A stretch of 64,000 nt of DNA from JACVRW01 sp963846505 (GTDB lineage Bacteria; Actinomycetota; Thermoleophilia; Solirubrobacterales; Thermoleophilaceae), in NCBI GenBank assembly GCA_963846505.1, contig CAWJWD010000006.1, positions 620,001 to 684,000 on the forward strand, in the 5' to 3' direction. The position numbers and the translations under genes are program-made. Below the pieces are notes generated by a model. It saw only the letters and a list, made by a program, of their open reading frames with translations, made no database searches and had not been told where the DNA came from. Below are positions 41,906 through 51,282 of the stretch, piece after piece; position 1 is the stretch's first letter, and the number at the start of each line of letters is the position of its first letter.

Positions 41906-42873
41906 CGCCGGCCACGCTGGAGGCGCCGGCTCCGCCCACGCCGCCGCGGCGCTCGGCACGCGACTCGAGCTCCTCCTGGCGCCTGACCGACCGCATCGGT
42001 CTCGCCTTCGCCTGGTTCCTCGGCCTGTCGTTCCTCGTGATCACCGCGGCGATCGTGATCTACATGATGGTCCAGGGGCTGCGCTACATCCGGCCCGAGC
42101 TGTTCGTCACGCCGCCCGCGGCCGGCTTCACCGAGAGCGAGACCGGCGGCTTCCTCGACCCGATGCTGGGCACGATCATCGTGGCGCTGATGGGCATGTC
42201 GATCGCCTTCCCCGTCGGCCTCGGCGTGGCGGTCTGGCTGTCCGAGTACGGCCGCCCGACGGCGCTCGCGCGCGTGACCGAGTCGACGATCGAGATGCTC
42301 GCCGGCTCGCCCTCGATCGTGTTCGCGCTGTTCGGCACGCTGCTGTTCGAGCAGGGCGCGCTCGGCTTCCTCTCGCGCACGAACGAGAGCGGCGTCGTCT
42401 ACGGGCGCTCGTTCTTCGCCGCCGCGGCGATGCTGTCGCTGATCGCGCTGCCGCTGATGGTCGCCAACGTGCGCGAGGGCCTGCAGGCCATTCCGGGTCA
42501 CGTGCGCGAGGCGTCGTATGCGGTCGGCAAGACGCGCATCGCCACCGTGCGGCGGATCCTGCTGCCGGCGGCGCGGCCGTCGGTCGTCACCGGCGCGATG
42601 CTCGGCGTCGGGCGCATCATCGGCGACACCGCGATCATCGTGCTGCTGCTCGGCGCGACGCTGCGCTTCAACGGCGTCGGCGACGTGCCGCTGCTGGAGA
42701 CCCTGAAGGGCACCGGCAGCACGCTCACGAGCTACGTCTACGCCAATGCCCCCACGGGCGAGGCCAACCAGCCGACGAAGGCCTACGCCGCCGCCTTCGT
42801 GCTGCTGTCGATGGTGCTGCTGCTCAACTTCGTCGTCGACATCGCAGCCCGCCGGGCGAGGAGGTGGGCATGA
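41902..42873 (+). CDS. pstA: Phosphate ABC transporter, permease PstA
   Basis: A 323-residue permease partner of PstC: five or more helices, STIEMLAGSPSIVFALFGTL and the EAA loop NVREGLQAIPGHVREASYAV followed by GKTRIATVRRILLP. GTG start overlaps pstC, and the stop overlaps pstB. Confidence 0.94.
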   Translation: MTPATLEAPAPPTPPRRSARDSSSSWRLTDRIGLAFAWFLGLSFLVITAAIVIYMMVQGLRYIRPELFVTPPAAGFTESETGGFLDPMLGTIIVALMGMSIAFPVGLGVAVWLSEYGRPTALARVTESTIEMLAGSPSIVFALFGTLLFEQGALGFLSRTNESGVVYGRSFFAAAAMLSLIALPLMVANVREGLQAIPGHVREASYAVGKTRIATVRRILLPAARPSVVTGAMLGVGRIIGDTAIIVLLLGATLRFNGVGDVPLLETLKGTGSTLTSYVYANAPTGEANQPTKAYAAAFVLLSMVLLLNFVVDIAARRARRWA

Positions 42874-43805
42874 GGTTCTCCGATCCGCCGCCGGTGCGCC
42901 GGCTGCCGCTGACCGGCGAGGAGGCGTCGACGGTCGTCCCCGACTCGCCGGTCGCCGCGGAGGTGCCGGCCCACGTCGAAGGCAACGGGCAGACCACGCC
43001 GACGAGCTTCGTCAGCGCGCCACGCCGGCGCGTCGACACGGCGCCGCTGGCGATCGACCGCATGCAGGTCGAGGAGCTGTCGGTCGCCTACGGCTCGAAG
43101 CTCGCCGTCGACACCGTCTCGCTGCCGATCCGCCAGGGCGAGGTGCTCGCGCTGATCGGCCCCTCGGGCTGCGGCAAGACGACGCTGCTGCGCTCGCTCA
43201 ACCGCCTCACCGAGCTGACCAAGACCGCCTCGATGAAGGGCCGCATCACGCTCGACGGCGACGACATCGGCTCGCTCGAGCCGACGATGCTGCGGCGACG
43301 GGTGACGATGGTCTTCCAGCAGCCGAACCCGTTCCCGATGAGCGTGTTCGACAACGTCGCGTACGTGCTGCGCGAGCAGGCGTCGAGGCGGCCCAAGAAG
43401 CGCGCGTTGCAGGCGTCGGTGCGCAGCGCGCTCGAGCGCGCCGGCCTCTACGACGAGGTCGCCGCCGACCTCGCGCACCCGGCGCTACGCCTGTCGGGCG
43501 GCCAACAGCAGCGGCTCTGCATCGCGCGCGCGCTGGCGGCCGATCCCGAGGTGCTGCTGCTCGACGAGCCCTGCTCGGCGCTCGACCCGCAGTCGACCCA
43601 GGTGATCGAGGACCTGATCGTGCAGCTGCGCGAGCAGGTCGCGGTCGTGATCGTCACCCACAACCTGCAGCAGGCCTACCGGATCGCCGACTACGTCGGC
43701 TTCATGTACCTCGGCGAGCTGGTGGAGTACGGGCCGGCCAGCCAGGTCTTCGGCGCGCCGCGCCAGGAGCGGACCAAGGAGTACATCAGCGGTGGGTTCG
43801 GCTAG
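42870..43805 (+). CDS. pstB: Phosphate ABC transporter, ATPase PstB
   Basis: A 311-residue ATPase with a 65-residue N-terminal extension before the domain. Walker A GPSGCGKTT, Q-loop VFQQPNPFPMSV (the PNPF signature is PstB-specific), signature LSGGQQQRL, Walker B VLLLDEPCSALDPQ, and the H-loop in IVTHNLQQAYRIAD. Strong GAGGAGG before the ATG. PhoU is not adjacent. Confidence 0.95.
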   Translation: MRFSDPPPVRRLPLTGEEASTVVPDSPVAAEVPAHVEGNGQTTPTSFVSAPRRRVDTAPLAIDRMQVEELSVAYGSKLAVDTVSLPIRQGEVLALIGPSGCGKTTLLRSLNRLTELTKTASMKGRITLDGDDIGSLEPTMLRRRVTMVFQQPNPFPMSVFDNVAYVLREQASRRPKKRALQASVRSALERAGLYDEVAADLAHPALRLSGGQQQRLCIARALAADPEVLLLDEPCSALDPQSTQVIEDLIVQLREQVAVVIVTHNLQQAYRIADYVGFMYLGELVEYGPASQVFGAPRQERTKEYISGGFG

Positions 43806-44517
43806 GCGCATGGCGGCCACGGGCCTGATCGGACTGGTGGCGCTCGGCGGCTTCGCCGGCTGCGACTCGACCCAGGACAAGAACGAGCGCGCCAAGCTGC
43901 GCGCGACGCGCGTGCTCGACGGGCGCAAGGCACAGGTGCTCGGCCACGCCAATCCCGACGTGCGCGTGGAGCGCGTCTCGCTCGTGCGCGGCAAGCGCAC
44001 GAGCGCGATCGTCGTCGAGCTGCACAGCAGCGCGCGCGAGCCGTTGACCGACCTGCCCGTGCGCGTCGGCGTACGCGCTCGCGGCGGACGGCGCGTGCCG
44101 CTCAACGCGGGCAAGAACCAGGGCTGGTTCCAGACCCACGTGCCCGCGATCGATGCCGAGGGCACGACGACGTGGGTCTACACCCACCGCACCCGCGGGC
44201 TTCCTGCCGGGCGGCCGTTCGCGCGTGTCGGCACCCCGACGATCAGCAGCGCGACCTCGCTGCCAAAGATCGAGGCGAGGTCTGTCACCACCACTGGCCG
44301 GAGAACGGGGGTGGAGGTCGAGAACGCCTCCGACGTTCCCCAGTACGGCCTCCAGGTCTACGCGCTCGTGTCCCGTCGCGGCCGCTACGTCGCCGCCGGC
44401 AAGGCCGAGATCGAGCACGTCGGCACCGGCCGGCGCAAGCTCGCCCGCGTCCCGCTCACCGGCTCCGCCACCGGAGGGACCGCCCACGTCCACGCCCTTC
44501 CCGTGATGTTCCAATGA
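43792..44517 (+). CDS. Putative lipoprotein after pstB
   Basis: A 241-residue protein with an Arg-containing start (GSARRMAATG), a hydrophobic segment and a lipobox GFAGCDS at about 20-26, so it is probably membrane-anchored outside the cell. The remainder is beta-rich and basic (RVSLVRGKRTSAIVVELHS, VEVENASDVPQYGLQVYALV), resembling Ig-like/FxLYD-type extracellular domains. The GTG start overlaps the pstB stop, tying it to the phosphate operon. An ATG at 43810 would remove most of the signal's basic part. Confidence 0.7.
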   Translation: MGSARRMAATGLIGLVALGGFAGCDSTQDKNERAKLRATRVLDGRKAQVLGHANPDVRVERVSLVRGKRTSAIVVELHSSAREPLTDLPVRVGVRARGGRRVPLNAGKNQGWFQTHVPAIDAEGTTTWVYTHRTRGLPAGRPFARVGTPTISSATSLPKIEARSVTTTGRRTGVEVENASDVPQYGLQVYALVSRRGRYVAAGKAEIEHVGTGRRKLARVPLTGSATGGTAHVHALPVMFQ

Positions 44518-44532
44518 GGAGGTAGTCCCAGC

Positions 44533-45171
44533 ATGGCCCGCACCGACATCACGACGCCCGCCACCCACTCTCCGTGGGATCAGTGCGACCACTGCCAGGC
44601 GCCGCTCGACTCGCGCCAGCGCTACTGCGTCGCCTGCGGCGCGCGCCGCCCCCAGGCCGACGACCCGGTGGCGAGCTACTTCGTCGCCTCCGCCCGCCGC
44701 GCCCGCGCCACCGATCCGTCCACCACCGCCGCGCCTCCGGCACAGCGACCGCAGTCCTCGCTGAGAACCGCCTTGATCTTGGCGCTGATCCCGCTCGCCG
44801 CCGCCATCGGCGTGGTCGTGGGACGCGGCGGCTCGGACTCCAACGACCAGCTGATCGAGGCACTGAAGGCGCAGAAGGCGCCGGTCGTGAACGTCGGCTC
44901 GGGCGGCGGCGCGGCCAGCGACAACGCAAGCTCCGGTGACAGCGACTCCTCCAAGAAGAAGAAGGGCAAGGGCGACGACGATCCCAACGACGCCGACGGC
45001 GAGGTGATCGCCGAGACGAGCTACGGCAGCGCGCGCAAGCTGACCGGAAACAAGATCACGCCCGCACAGGTCGAGGAGAGCAAGAAGGCGCTCGAGCACA
45101 TCGTCGAGTCGAAGGGCAAGGAGTACGTCGAGCAGCAGCGCAACCTCCCCGACCAGATCGTGATCCCGTGA
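44533..45171 (+). CDS. Zinc-ribbon membrane protein
   Basis: A 212-residue protein. N-terminal zinc ribbon (CDHCQAPLDSRQRYCVACG, about 18-36), a linker, one membrane helix (ALILALIPLAAAIGVVVG, about 82-99), then a charged extracellular or cytosolic domain with a Lys cluster and an alpha-helical tail (PAQVEESKKALEHIVESKGK). Layout resembles stress-linked zinc-ribbon anchors. AGGAGG 9 nt before the ATG. In one line with the pst operon, followed by another zinc-ribbon gene. Confidence 0.7.
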   Translation: MARTDITTPATHSPWDQCDHCQAPLDSRQRYCVACGARRPQADDPVASYFVASARRARATDPSTTAAPPAQRPQSSLRTALILALIPLAAAIGVVVGRGGSDSNDQLIEALKAQKAPVVNVGSGGGAASDNASSGDSDSSKKKKGKGDDDPNDADGEVIAETSYGSARKLTGNKITPAQVEESKKALEHIVESKGKEYVEQQRNLPDQIVIP

Positions 45172-45632
45172 GCGCCTTCGAGCGCATCCGGGGCTGGCGC
45201 CCCGGACGCGCCGGCGGCGGGCCACCGCCCGGCCTCGTGGCGGCGGACAAGCTCGCTGCGCGCAAGCAGCGCGCCGCCGGACCGGCGCAGGCGCCGGTCA
45301 GCGAGGCCGAGCGCGAGCTGCTGGCCGAGCGCGAACGCCTGGCCGAGCGCTTCACGCTGATGCAGGCCGACCTCGGCGGCGTCTTCTACGAGATGGCGAT
45401 CCGCGATCACGTACGCATGGACGTGCTCACGCGCAAGGCCGCCGAGCTGCAGCGCGTCGACGCGGCGCTGGCAAACGTCGAGCGCGCGCTGCGCGGCGAC
45501 GACGGCCCGATCGCCGGCAGCTGCACCAGCTGCGGCGCGCCTCACGGCGGCCAGGCGCGCTTCTGCTCGCGCTGCGGGCACGAGCTCGCGCCGGCGACCG
45601 CGGAGCCGAGCACCAACGGAGCCAGCGCTTGA
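45168..45632 (+). CDS. Coiled-coil protein with C-terminal zinc ribbon
   Basis: A 154-residue protein from a GTG that overlaps the upstream stop (GTGA). Middle coiled coil (SEAERELLAERERLAERFTL) and a C-terminal ribbon CTSCGAPHGGQARFCSRCG. The ribbon type matches the preceding gene, so they may interact. Function unknown. Conserved position after pst genes elsewhere would be informative. Confidence 0.68.
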   Translation: MSAFERIRGWRPGRAGGGPPPGLVAADKLAARKQRAAGPAQAPVSEAERELLAERERLAERFTLMQADLGGVFYEMAIRDHVRMDVLTRKAAELQRVDAALANVERALRGDDGPIAGSCTSCGAPHGGQARFCSRCGHELAPATAEPSTNGASA

Positions 45633-45681
45633 CGCACGCCGCTCATCGCCCGCGACGCCGCGCGTCGTTTGGAGCGGCGGC

Positions 45682-46989
45682 ATGAGCCGCTCGCAGAACG
45701 CCGTGATCGCGGCGCTGTCGGTGTTCGCCACCCTGGTCGTGCTGCTGCAGGGCACAGGCGCCGGCAAGGACCTCGTGGTCCCGGCCTCGCTGCGCGAGGC
45801 ACTGGTCGTCAACGCCGCGCTGCCGGCTGCCGGCACGCTCGCGGGCGACGACGGCTCGGACTTCGACGAGGACGACGAGTCGGACGACGGCGGCGACGTC
45901 GTCGAGACCGTCGACGACGGCGGGGTGGTCGCAGCGCGGAGCGCGCCCCTGGACGACGGCACGAGCACGGGCGGCCCGACCGAGCCGGTCGAGGAGGAGC
46001 CGACGCCGAGCAAGATCAAGCACGTGTTCGTGATCGCGCTCGCCGGCCACGGCTTCGACGCGACGTTCGACCCCACCTCGACGGCGCCCTACCTGAGCCA
46101 GCAGCTGCGGCCCCAAGGTGCACTGCTGAGCGGCTACCGCTCGCTCGGACGCGCCGACCTGCCCGACCACGTCGCGATGATCGGCGGCCAGCCGCCCAAC
46201 GACGACACCCGCGCCGGCTGCCCCACCTTCAAGGAGATCCCCCCGACCGAGAGCCCCTCGGACTCCGGGGAGATCGCCGCGTCGGGCTGCGTCTATCCGA
46301 ACACGGTTACGACCGTCGCCGACCAGATCACCGCCAGCGGGCGCAACTGGACCGCCTACGTCGAGGACATCGACAAGGGTCCGAAGGGACCGATCAACTG
46401 CCGCCGTCCAGACTCGAACGCACCGGACGACACGCTGCGCGCCCGTCCCGGCGACGGCTACGCCACGCGCCACAACCCGTTCGTCTACTTCCACTCGCTG
46501 CTCGACCTCGGCGACTGCGACGCCAAGGACGGCCCACTGGCGAAGCTCGAGACCGATCTCGCCTCGGTGAAGACGACGCCCAACCTCGCCTTCGTCGTGC
46601 CCAACCTCTGCAACAGCGGCAGCGAGTCTCCCTGCATCGACGGCAGCCCCGGCGGCCTGCCGGCCGCCGACGCGTTCCTCTCGACCTGGGTGCCGAAGAT
46701 CCTCGCCTCGCCGGCGTTCGAGCAGGACGGACTGCTGATCGTCACCTTCGCCGGCAACGCCGCGGCGGACGCGGCGGCCCCCGACGCGCCGAGCGTCAAC
46801 GGCACGTTGCTCGTGTCCCGCTACGCGCAGGCCGGCAGCACGTCCGGCAGCGAGTACGACCCGTACGCGCTGCTGCGCTCGATCGAGGACCTGTTCGCGC
46901 TGAAGCCGCTCGTGCGCGCGGCCGACGCGCCCTCGTTCGCCCAGACCGTGCTCGGCGAGGCGCTCGTCGGCCCCGTCAGCGACGGCTGA
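45682..46989 (+). CDS. Exported phosphoesterase family protein
   Basis: A 435-residue protein with an N-terminal membrane helix (AVIAALSVFATLVVLLQGTG), a very acidic low-complexity linker (about 53-105), then an alkaline-phosphatase-superfamily/phosphoesterase domain at about 110-420: HVFVIALAGHGFDATFDPTS, YRSLGRADLPDHVAMIGGQP, and VVPNLCNSGSESPCIDG. The usual metal Glu in the HVFVIVMENH motif is changed to ALAGH, so activity may be altered. The gene is close to the pst cluster, fitting phosphate scavenging. Confidence 0.8.
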   Translation: MSRSQNAVIAALSVFATLVVLLQGTGAGKDLVVPASLREALVVNAALPAAGTLAGDDGSDFDEDDESDDGGDVVETVDDGGVVAARSAPLDDGTSTGGPTEPVEEEPTPSKIKHVFVIALAGHGFDATFDPTSTAPYLSQQLRPQGALLSGYRSLGRADLPDHVAMIGGQPPNDDTRAGCPTFKEIPPTESPSDSGEIAASGCVYPNTVTTVADQITASGRNWTAYVEDIDKGPKGPINCRRPDSNAPDDTLRARPGDGYATRHNPFVYFHSLLDLGDCDAKDGPLAKLETDLASVKTTPNLAFVVPNLCNSGSESPCIDGSPGGLPAADAFLSTWVPKILASPAFEQDGLLIVTFAGNAAADAAAPDAPSVNGTLLVSRYAQAGSTSGSEYDPYALLRSIEDLFALKPLVRAADAPSFAQTVLGEALVGPVSDG

Positions 46990-47000
46990 GCGAGTTCGCC

Positions 47001-47783
47001 TTGCCCTGGGAGTGGCCGGTCGGTGCGCTCTGCGCCTTTCTCGTCGCCGTTGCGACGACGCCGGTCGGCGTCTCGGGCGCAGTCCTGCTGCTCCCAGTGC
47101 AGCTCAGCCTCCTGGGCGTGCCGAGCCCAGCGGTCACGCCGACCAACCTCGTCTTCAACGTCGGCGCGACGCCCGGCGGGCTGCTGGGCTTCTGGGGCGA
47201 GCGGCGGCTGGCGAACCCGCTCACCGCCCTGCTGGTGGCGGGCACGCTGCCCGGCGTCGTGGCCGGCGCGGTGATCCGCGTCGAATGGCTCGCCGACGTC
47301 CGGACGTTCATGCTCGTCGCCGCCGGCGTGCTCATGCCGCTCGGCCTGTGGCTGCTGCTGGGGACTGCGCGGTCACCGCGCAAGCCGGTCGCGGTCACCG
47401 CACGGGCTCGTGGGTCGATCTGGCTCCTGGCGCTCGCGGTCGGAACGATCGGCGGCATCTACGGGGTCGGCGGCGGCTCGCTGCTGGCACCGGTGTTGAT
47501 GGCCACGGGCGTCTCGGCCTACGTCGTCGCGCCGGCGACGCTGGCGGCCACGTTCCTCACCTCGATCGCCGGGATCGCCACCTATCAGCTGCTGCAGCTC
47601 ACGCACGAGGGCAGCGTCGCGCCGGACTGGGCGCTCGGAGCATGGCTCTGCGCCGGCGGCTTCGCCGGGAGCTACGTCGGCGCCCGCCTGCAGCGCCGGC
47701 TGCCCGAGAGCACCCTGCGACGGCTGCTGGGACTGATCGCCTGCCTGATCGCCGCGCGCTACCTGCAGCAAGGGTTCGGCTGA
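47001..47783 (+). CDS. TSUP (TauE/SafE) family transporter
   Basis: A 260-residue protein with eight hydrophobic segments and the family's two-fold duplicated GxxxG motifs: TPVGVSGAVLLLPVQLSLLG near the start and VGTIGGIYGVGGGSLLAPVL at about 152. TTG at 47001 is the only close start, 11 nt after the phosphoesterase. Members export sulfite, sulfonates or other anions. Substrate unknown. Confidence 0.85.
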   Translation: MPWEWPVGALCAFLVAVATTPVGVSGAVLLLPVQLSLLGVPSPAVTPTNLVFNVGATPGGLLGFWGERRLANPLTALLVAGTLPGVVAGAVIRVEWLADVRTFMLVAAGVLMPLGLWLLLGTARSPRKPVAVTARARGSIWLLALAVGTIGGIYGVGGGSLLAPVLMATGVSAYVVAPATLAATFLTSIAGIATYQLLQLTHEGSVAPDWALGAWLCAGGFAGSYVGARLQRRLPESTLRRLLGLIACLIAARYLQQGFG

Positions 47784-47793
47784 GAACCGAGCG

Positions 47794-48876
47794 TCAGGGG
47801 TTGGCGGCGAGGAACAGGAAGGCCGCCAGGATCACGAGGTGCACGCCGCCCTCCTGGAGGGTGGCGCGGCCGGGCAGCAGCGTGAGCGAGCTGACGATCG
47901 CCGTCAGCACCAGCAGCACGATCTGGGTCGAACCGAGACCGAGCACGAGCGGCCCGTCGAGCCAGATCGAGGCGATGGCGATCGCGGGAATGGTCAACCC
48001 GATGCTGGCCATCGCCGAGCCGTAGGCGAGGTTGAAGCTCACCTGCACCCGCCCGCGGCGGGCGTTGCGGCTCGCCGCGAGCGTCTCGGGCAGCAGCACC
48101 AGCAGCGCGATCACCACACCGACCGCGGAATGCGGCGCTCCGGCGGCGTCCACGGCGTCCTCGATCGCCGGGGACGCCGTCTTGGCCAGCCCGACGACGG
48201 CGACCAGCGCCACGACCAGCAAGCCGAGGCTGCGCAGCGGTCGAGCCGCCGACGGCGAGGCGTGCTCTTCGACCTCCACGCCGTCGGGCAGGAAGTAGTC
48301 GCGGTGGCGCACCGTCTGGACGATCAGGAACAGCACGTAGAGCGCGAGCGACGCCGCCGCCGCGAACGCGAGCTGGGACGAGGAGAACTCCGGGCCGGTC
48401 GCGCTGGTGGTGAACGTCGGCAGGACCAGGCTCAGCGTCGCAAGCGTCGCGACGGTCGCGAACGCGGTGGCCGACCCCTCGGCGTTGAAGGAGGCGACCC
48501 GCTCACGCAGCGCACCCACCAGGATCGACAGCCCGACGATGCCGTTGCAGGTGATCATCACCGCGGCGAACACCGTGTCGCGCGCGAGCGAGTCGGTCCC
48601 CTCTCCGCCGGAGACCATCAGCGTCACGATCAGGCCGACCTCGATCACCGTCACCGCGACCGCCAGCACCAGCGAGCCGAACGGCTCGCCGACGCGATGG
48701 GCCACGACCTCGGCGTGGTGGACCGCCGACAGCACCGATCCCGCCAGCAGCACGCTCACCACGAGCAGCACCACCGTGCCCGGATCGCCGCCCCACGTCG
48801 TCGCCAGCGCGACGAGCGCGAGCAGCGGCACGGCGATGCTCCACGACGACGTCAGCTGCGCACGGGCCGACTGCAT
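47794..48876 (-). CDS. Calcium/proton antiporter (ChaA/CaCA family)
   Basis: A 360-residue membrane protein with about 11 helices and duplicated acidic core motifs (AVAVTVIEVGLIVTLM in the first half and LLVLLPETLAASRNARRG in the second). Layout matches ChaA, which exchanges Na or Ca for protons. It is convergent with the TSUP gene. No partner gene is apparent. Confidence 0.9.
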   Translation of the reverse strand: MQSARAQLTSSWSIAVPLLALVALATTWGGDPGTVVLLVVSVLLAGSVLSAVHHAEVVAHRVGEPFGSLVLAVAVTVIEVGLIVTLMVSGGEGTDSLARDTVFAAVMITCNGIVGLSILVGALRERVASFNAEGSATAFATVATLATLSLVLPTFTTSATGPEFSSSQLAFAAAASLALYVLFLIVQTVRHRDYFLPDGVEVEEHASPSAARPLRSLGLLVVALVAVVGLAKTASPAIEDAVDAAGAPHSAVGVVIALLVLLPETLAASRNARRGRVQVSFNLAYGSAMASIGLTIPAIAIASIWLDGPLVLGLGSTQIVLLVLTAIVSSLTLLPGRATLQEGGVHLVILAAFLFLAANP

Positions 48877-49046
48877 CGCCCCGAGGCTATGGGACGAGCG
48901 CCGCCGCCGATCGACGGCGGGTCAAGACCGGGCGGTGGCGTCGTCGGCCAGCGACCCTCGCAGCTCGACGAGACAGCCGGCGGTGACGAGCTGGCGAGCA
49001 CGAGTCGGAGACGCAGGCGAGGTGGTGCGAGAACCCTAGGGCGCCG

Positions 49047-49466
49047 TCACGCGCCGTCCGTCGATCCGTCGCCTCGGTCCGCTGCGGTGTCCGCGCTCGC
49101 CTCCGCCCGGCGAAGACGAGCAGCAGCCCCGTCGGACGCTCGCTGGCGTTCCCTGAGTTCGCCCTGGCTGGTCGCGCGTCCGCCGTAGAGCCGTGCGCGG
49201 TAGAGATCGAGGCGCTCGCGACGGTAGCGCGCCTCGTCACGCAGCCGCGCTCGCTCGTTTCGCTGGTCCCTCTCTGCGTCCATGCGGTCGAGGGGACTGC
49301 GCTCAGGCTGCGCCTTCGTCGCCGGCGAGCCGTCGAGGCTCCGGCGTGCGGCTTCGGAGCGAGGGTTCGTCAGAGGCACGTCGCGTACGGAACTCGCATC
49401 CGTCGGGCCGGCATCGCGGCCCGCCCGAGAGGCCGAGCCGCCGCGGACACGCCGGAAGAGCCTCAT
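49047..49466 (-). CDS. Charged hypothetical protein
   Basis: A 139-residue protein very rich in Arg, Asp, Glu and Ser, with no hydrophobic segment (ERDQRNERARLRDEARYRRE, RLDLYRARLYGGRATSQGEL). Probably helical or disordered. The ATG at 49466 is preferred to an upstream frame to 49559. An operator-like repeat and a decamer shared with the furA promoter lie upstream, so Fur-type regulation is possible. Confidence 0.45.
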   Translation of the reverse strand: MRLFRRVRGGSASRAGRDAGPTDASSVRDVPLTNPRSEAARRSLDGSPATKAQPERSPLDRMDAERDQRNERARLRDEARYRRERLDLYRARLYGGRATSQGELRERQRASDGAAARLRRAEASADTAADRGDGSTDGA

Positions 49467-49537
49467 GGCTGGCTCGCCGGGACCAGCAGGCCGCGCGCAG
49501 CGCACTTGAAGTGAGACATCAGGCCGTTCTCGCTCGC

Positions 49538-49587
49538 TGTCACCCAAAATAGGTGACAATTGATAATCAAAACTAGAAATCTAAGTC
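49538..49587 (-). promoter_or_regulatory. Operator-like cluster upstream of the charged protein gene
   Basis: Perfect inverted repeat TGTCACC-N7-GGTGACA (49538-49558), followed by AT-rich TTGATAATCAA and the decamer AATCTAAGTC (49578-49587). The same decamer occurs at 51296-51305 in the furA promoter. Confidence 0.5.
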
Positions 49588-49610
49588 TAACATGTCCATG
49601 CGCGTGCGGA

Positions 49611-50594
49611 TCAGCCCAATGCGTCGCCGAGAACGGCCGGGAAGGGAGTGCAGAACTGCAGCGCCACTCGGGGCGCGGCGGGCACCGGCCAGCGGCGATC
49701 GCGGCCGCAGAGCGACCCCATGCTGCTCCACGACGGCAGCGTGTGCGCCGCCACGCGCGTGAACGGCCCCGACTTCCCCGAGCGGCCGACGAGCATCACC
49801 GTCTGGTTCTCGAGCAGCGAAAAGCCGTCGCTGCCCGTGACGCAGATGATCGTCAGCAGTCCCCAGCGCGGGTTCGAACGAGCGACGACGCCGCTCGGTG
49901 GGTCGACCACCTCGCCACGCCCGTCCCACGAGCAGTTCGAGGCGAAGACGTCGTGGACCTCCGGCTGCACCGGCCCCGGCTCCATCCCCGACGACTCCGG
50001 CGTGTCCACCCACCGCCACTCCACCAGCGCGCGGATCGACGCCTGCTCGGCGTCGGTCATCGGCCGGACCAGGCGCGTCGGCTTGCGCCGATGCCGGCAG
50101 CGGCCCGAGCCCGGATCGGCGCTCAGTCCCAGGTCGACCACGACCGCCACGCCCGGGCTGCTGCGCTGGCAGAGCCGCTCGGACTCATAGCCGCGCGAGG
50201 CCGTCACCTGCACCTGCCAGCGGCCCGATCGCCGCTGGAGCAGAAACGTCTCCCGCTGGTCCACCCGGCCCTGATAGAGGACTACCAGCAGCGCCCAGCC
50301 GGGGTCCACCGACGAGCGCGCCGCCACCACCGTCGCCGGCCCGGGGATGGTGGTGGGCGCGATCGTCACGCTGCGACCGCCGTTGCGCACGCTCAGATGC
50401 AGCGACCGTCCGCGCTCCGACGCGGCCGCGGCGCGCAGCAACGCCAGCCGCTCGCCCTTGGTCGCCGTGCGGGCGGCGTCCGCGGAGGTCGCGAGCGCCG
50501 CCAGGCTCGAGCAGCAGAGCGCCAGCGCGACGAGCGTCCACCGCAGTCGCGCCTCGATGGGTTCCCAACGGGCCAGAGGACTCTTATACCCCAC
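49611..50594 (-). CDS. Secreted hypothetical protein
   Basis: A 327-residue protein from GTG 50594. Membrane/signal segment (RWTLVALALCCSSLAALATS, about 18-37), then a basic region, a beta-rich core with several Cys (SERLCQRSSPGVAVVVDLGL, FASNCSWDGRGEVVD, LLTIICVTGSDGFSLLENQT) and C-terminal CGRDRRWPV. Probably exported and disulphide-bonded. A TATAAG motif lies just inside this start, so a start closer to the signal peptide cannot be excluded. No family recognised. Confidence 0.6.
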   Translation of the reverse strand: MGYKSPLARWEPIEARLRWTLVALALCCSSLAALATSADAARTATKGERLALLRAAAASERGRSLHLSVRNGGRSVTIAPTTIPGPATVVAARSSVDPGWALLVVLYQGRVDQRETFLLQRRSGRWQVQVTASRGYESERLCQRSSPGVAVVVDLGLSADPGSGRCRHRRKPTRLVRPMTDAEQASIRALVEWRWVDTPESSGMEPGPVQPEVHDVFASNCSWDGRGEVVDPPSGVVARSNPRWGLLTIICVTGSDGFSLLENQTVMLVGRSGKSGPFTRVAAHTLPSWSSMGSLCGRDRRWPVPAAPRVALQFCTPFPAVLGDALG

Positions 50595-50703
50595 ACCGCG
50601 CCCCACAGGCGAGAGCACCGTGCCCCATACGCGCAAGCGTTCGCGATCTGGGCGAAGAGCGACTACGTTGGACGCGACTGGCCCACCCTCTGAAGGAGAC
50701 GAC

Positions 50704-51243
50704 GTGACCGACGCACGACTCGCCGCGCCCGGCGGGCGCCACCGGATGCTGTTGACGATCGCCTGCGTGGCTGCGAGCGCGACGATCTGGGCGCCGGCGG
50801 CCACCGCGCAGGACGGCGGAGACCCCTGCGCAACGGATCCGACGGCCTGCCCCGCGCCCGCGGCGGCCTTCGGCAAGGTCGACGTCGAGGGCCCCAAGCG
50901 GGCCAAGCGCGGCACCGTGGTCACCTTCAGGGTCACGCTGCGCAACGTCGGCGACGTCCCGGCCGAGCAGATTCGCGTCGCCGCCTCGAAGGCGGGCACC
51001 GGCAGCACGACCCTGGCGCAGCTCGGAGCGGGCCAGGAACGCACGCTCAAGCTGCGCGTGACCGTCGCCCGACGTACCGGCAAGCGCACGCTCGAGGTCA
51101 CGATCACGGGGGACGGCGGTCTGCGCACCGTCGCCAAGACCACCCTCGAGGTGACCAAGCCGGCCAAGAAGCGCAAGCGAGCGCCGAGCGGCGTGATCGA
51201 GCTTCCCACTGCGCCTCAGCTGCCGATCGTCAACGGGGGATAG
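50704..51243 (+). CDS. Secreted Ig-like (CARDB-type) protein
   Basis: A 179-residue exported protein from a GTG with AAGGAG upstream. Signal peptide (MLLTIACVAASATIWAPAAT), a Cys pair (DPCATDPTACPAP), then an Ig-like domain (GTVVTFRVTLRNVGDVPAEQ, GAGQERTLKLRVTVARRTGK, TLEVTITGDGGLRTVAKTTL) and a basic tail (KPAKKRKRAPS). Fold resembles CARDB/DUF11 cell-surface modules. Function unknown. Confidence 0.72.
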   Translation: MTDARLAAPGGRHRMLLTIACVAASATIWAPAATAQDGGDPCATDPTACPAPAAAFGKVDVEGPKRAKRGTVVTFRVTLRNVGDVPAEQIRVAASKAGTGSTTLAQLGAGQERTLKLRVTVARRTGKRTLEVTITGDGGLRTVAKTTLEVTKPAKKRKRAPSGVIELPTAPQLPIVNGG

Positions 51244-51282
51244 AGCGGCGCCGATCGATCGCGCCCTGCGGGCGCCTGATCT

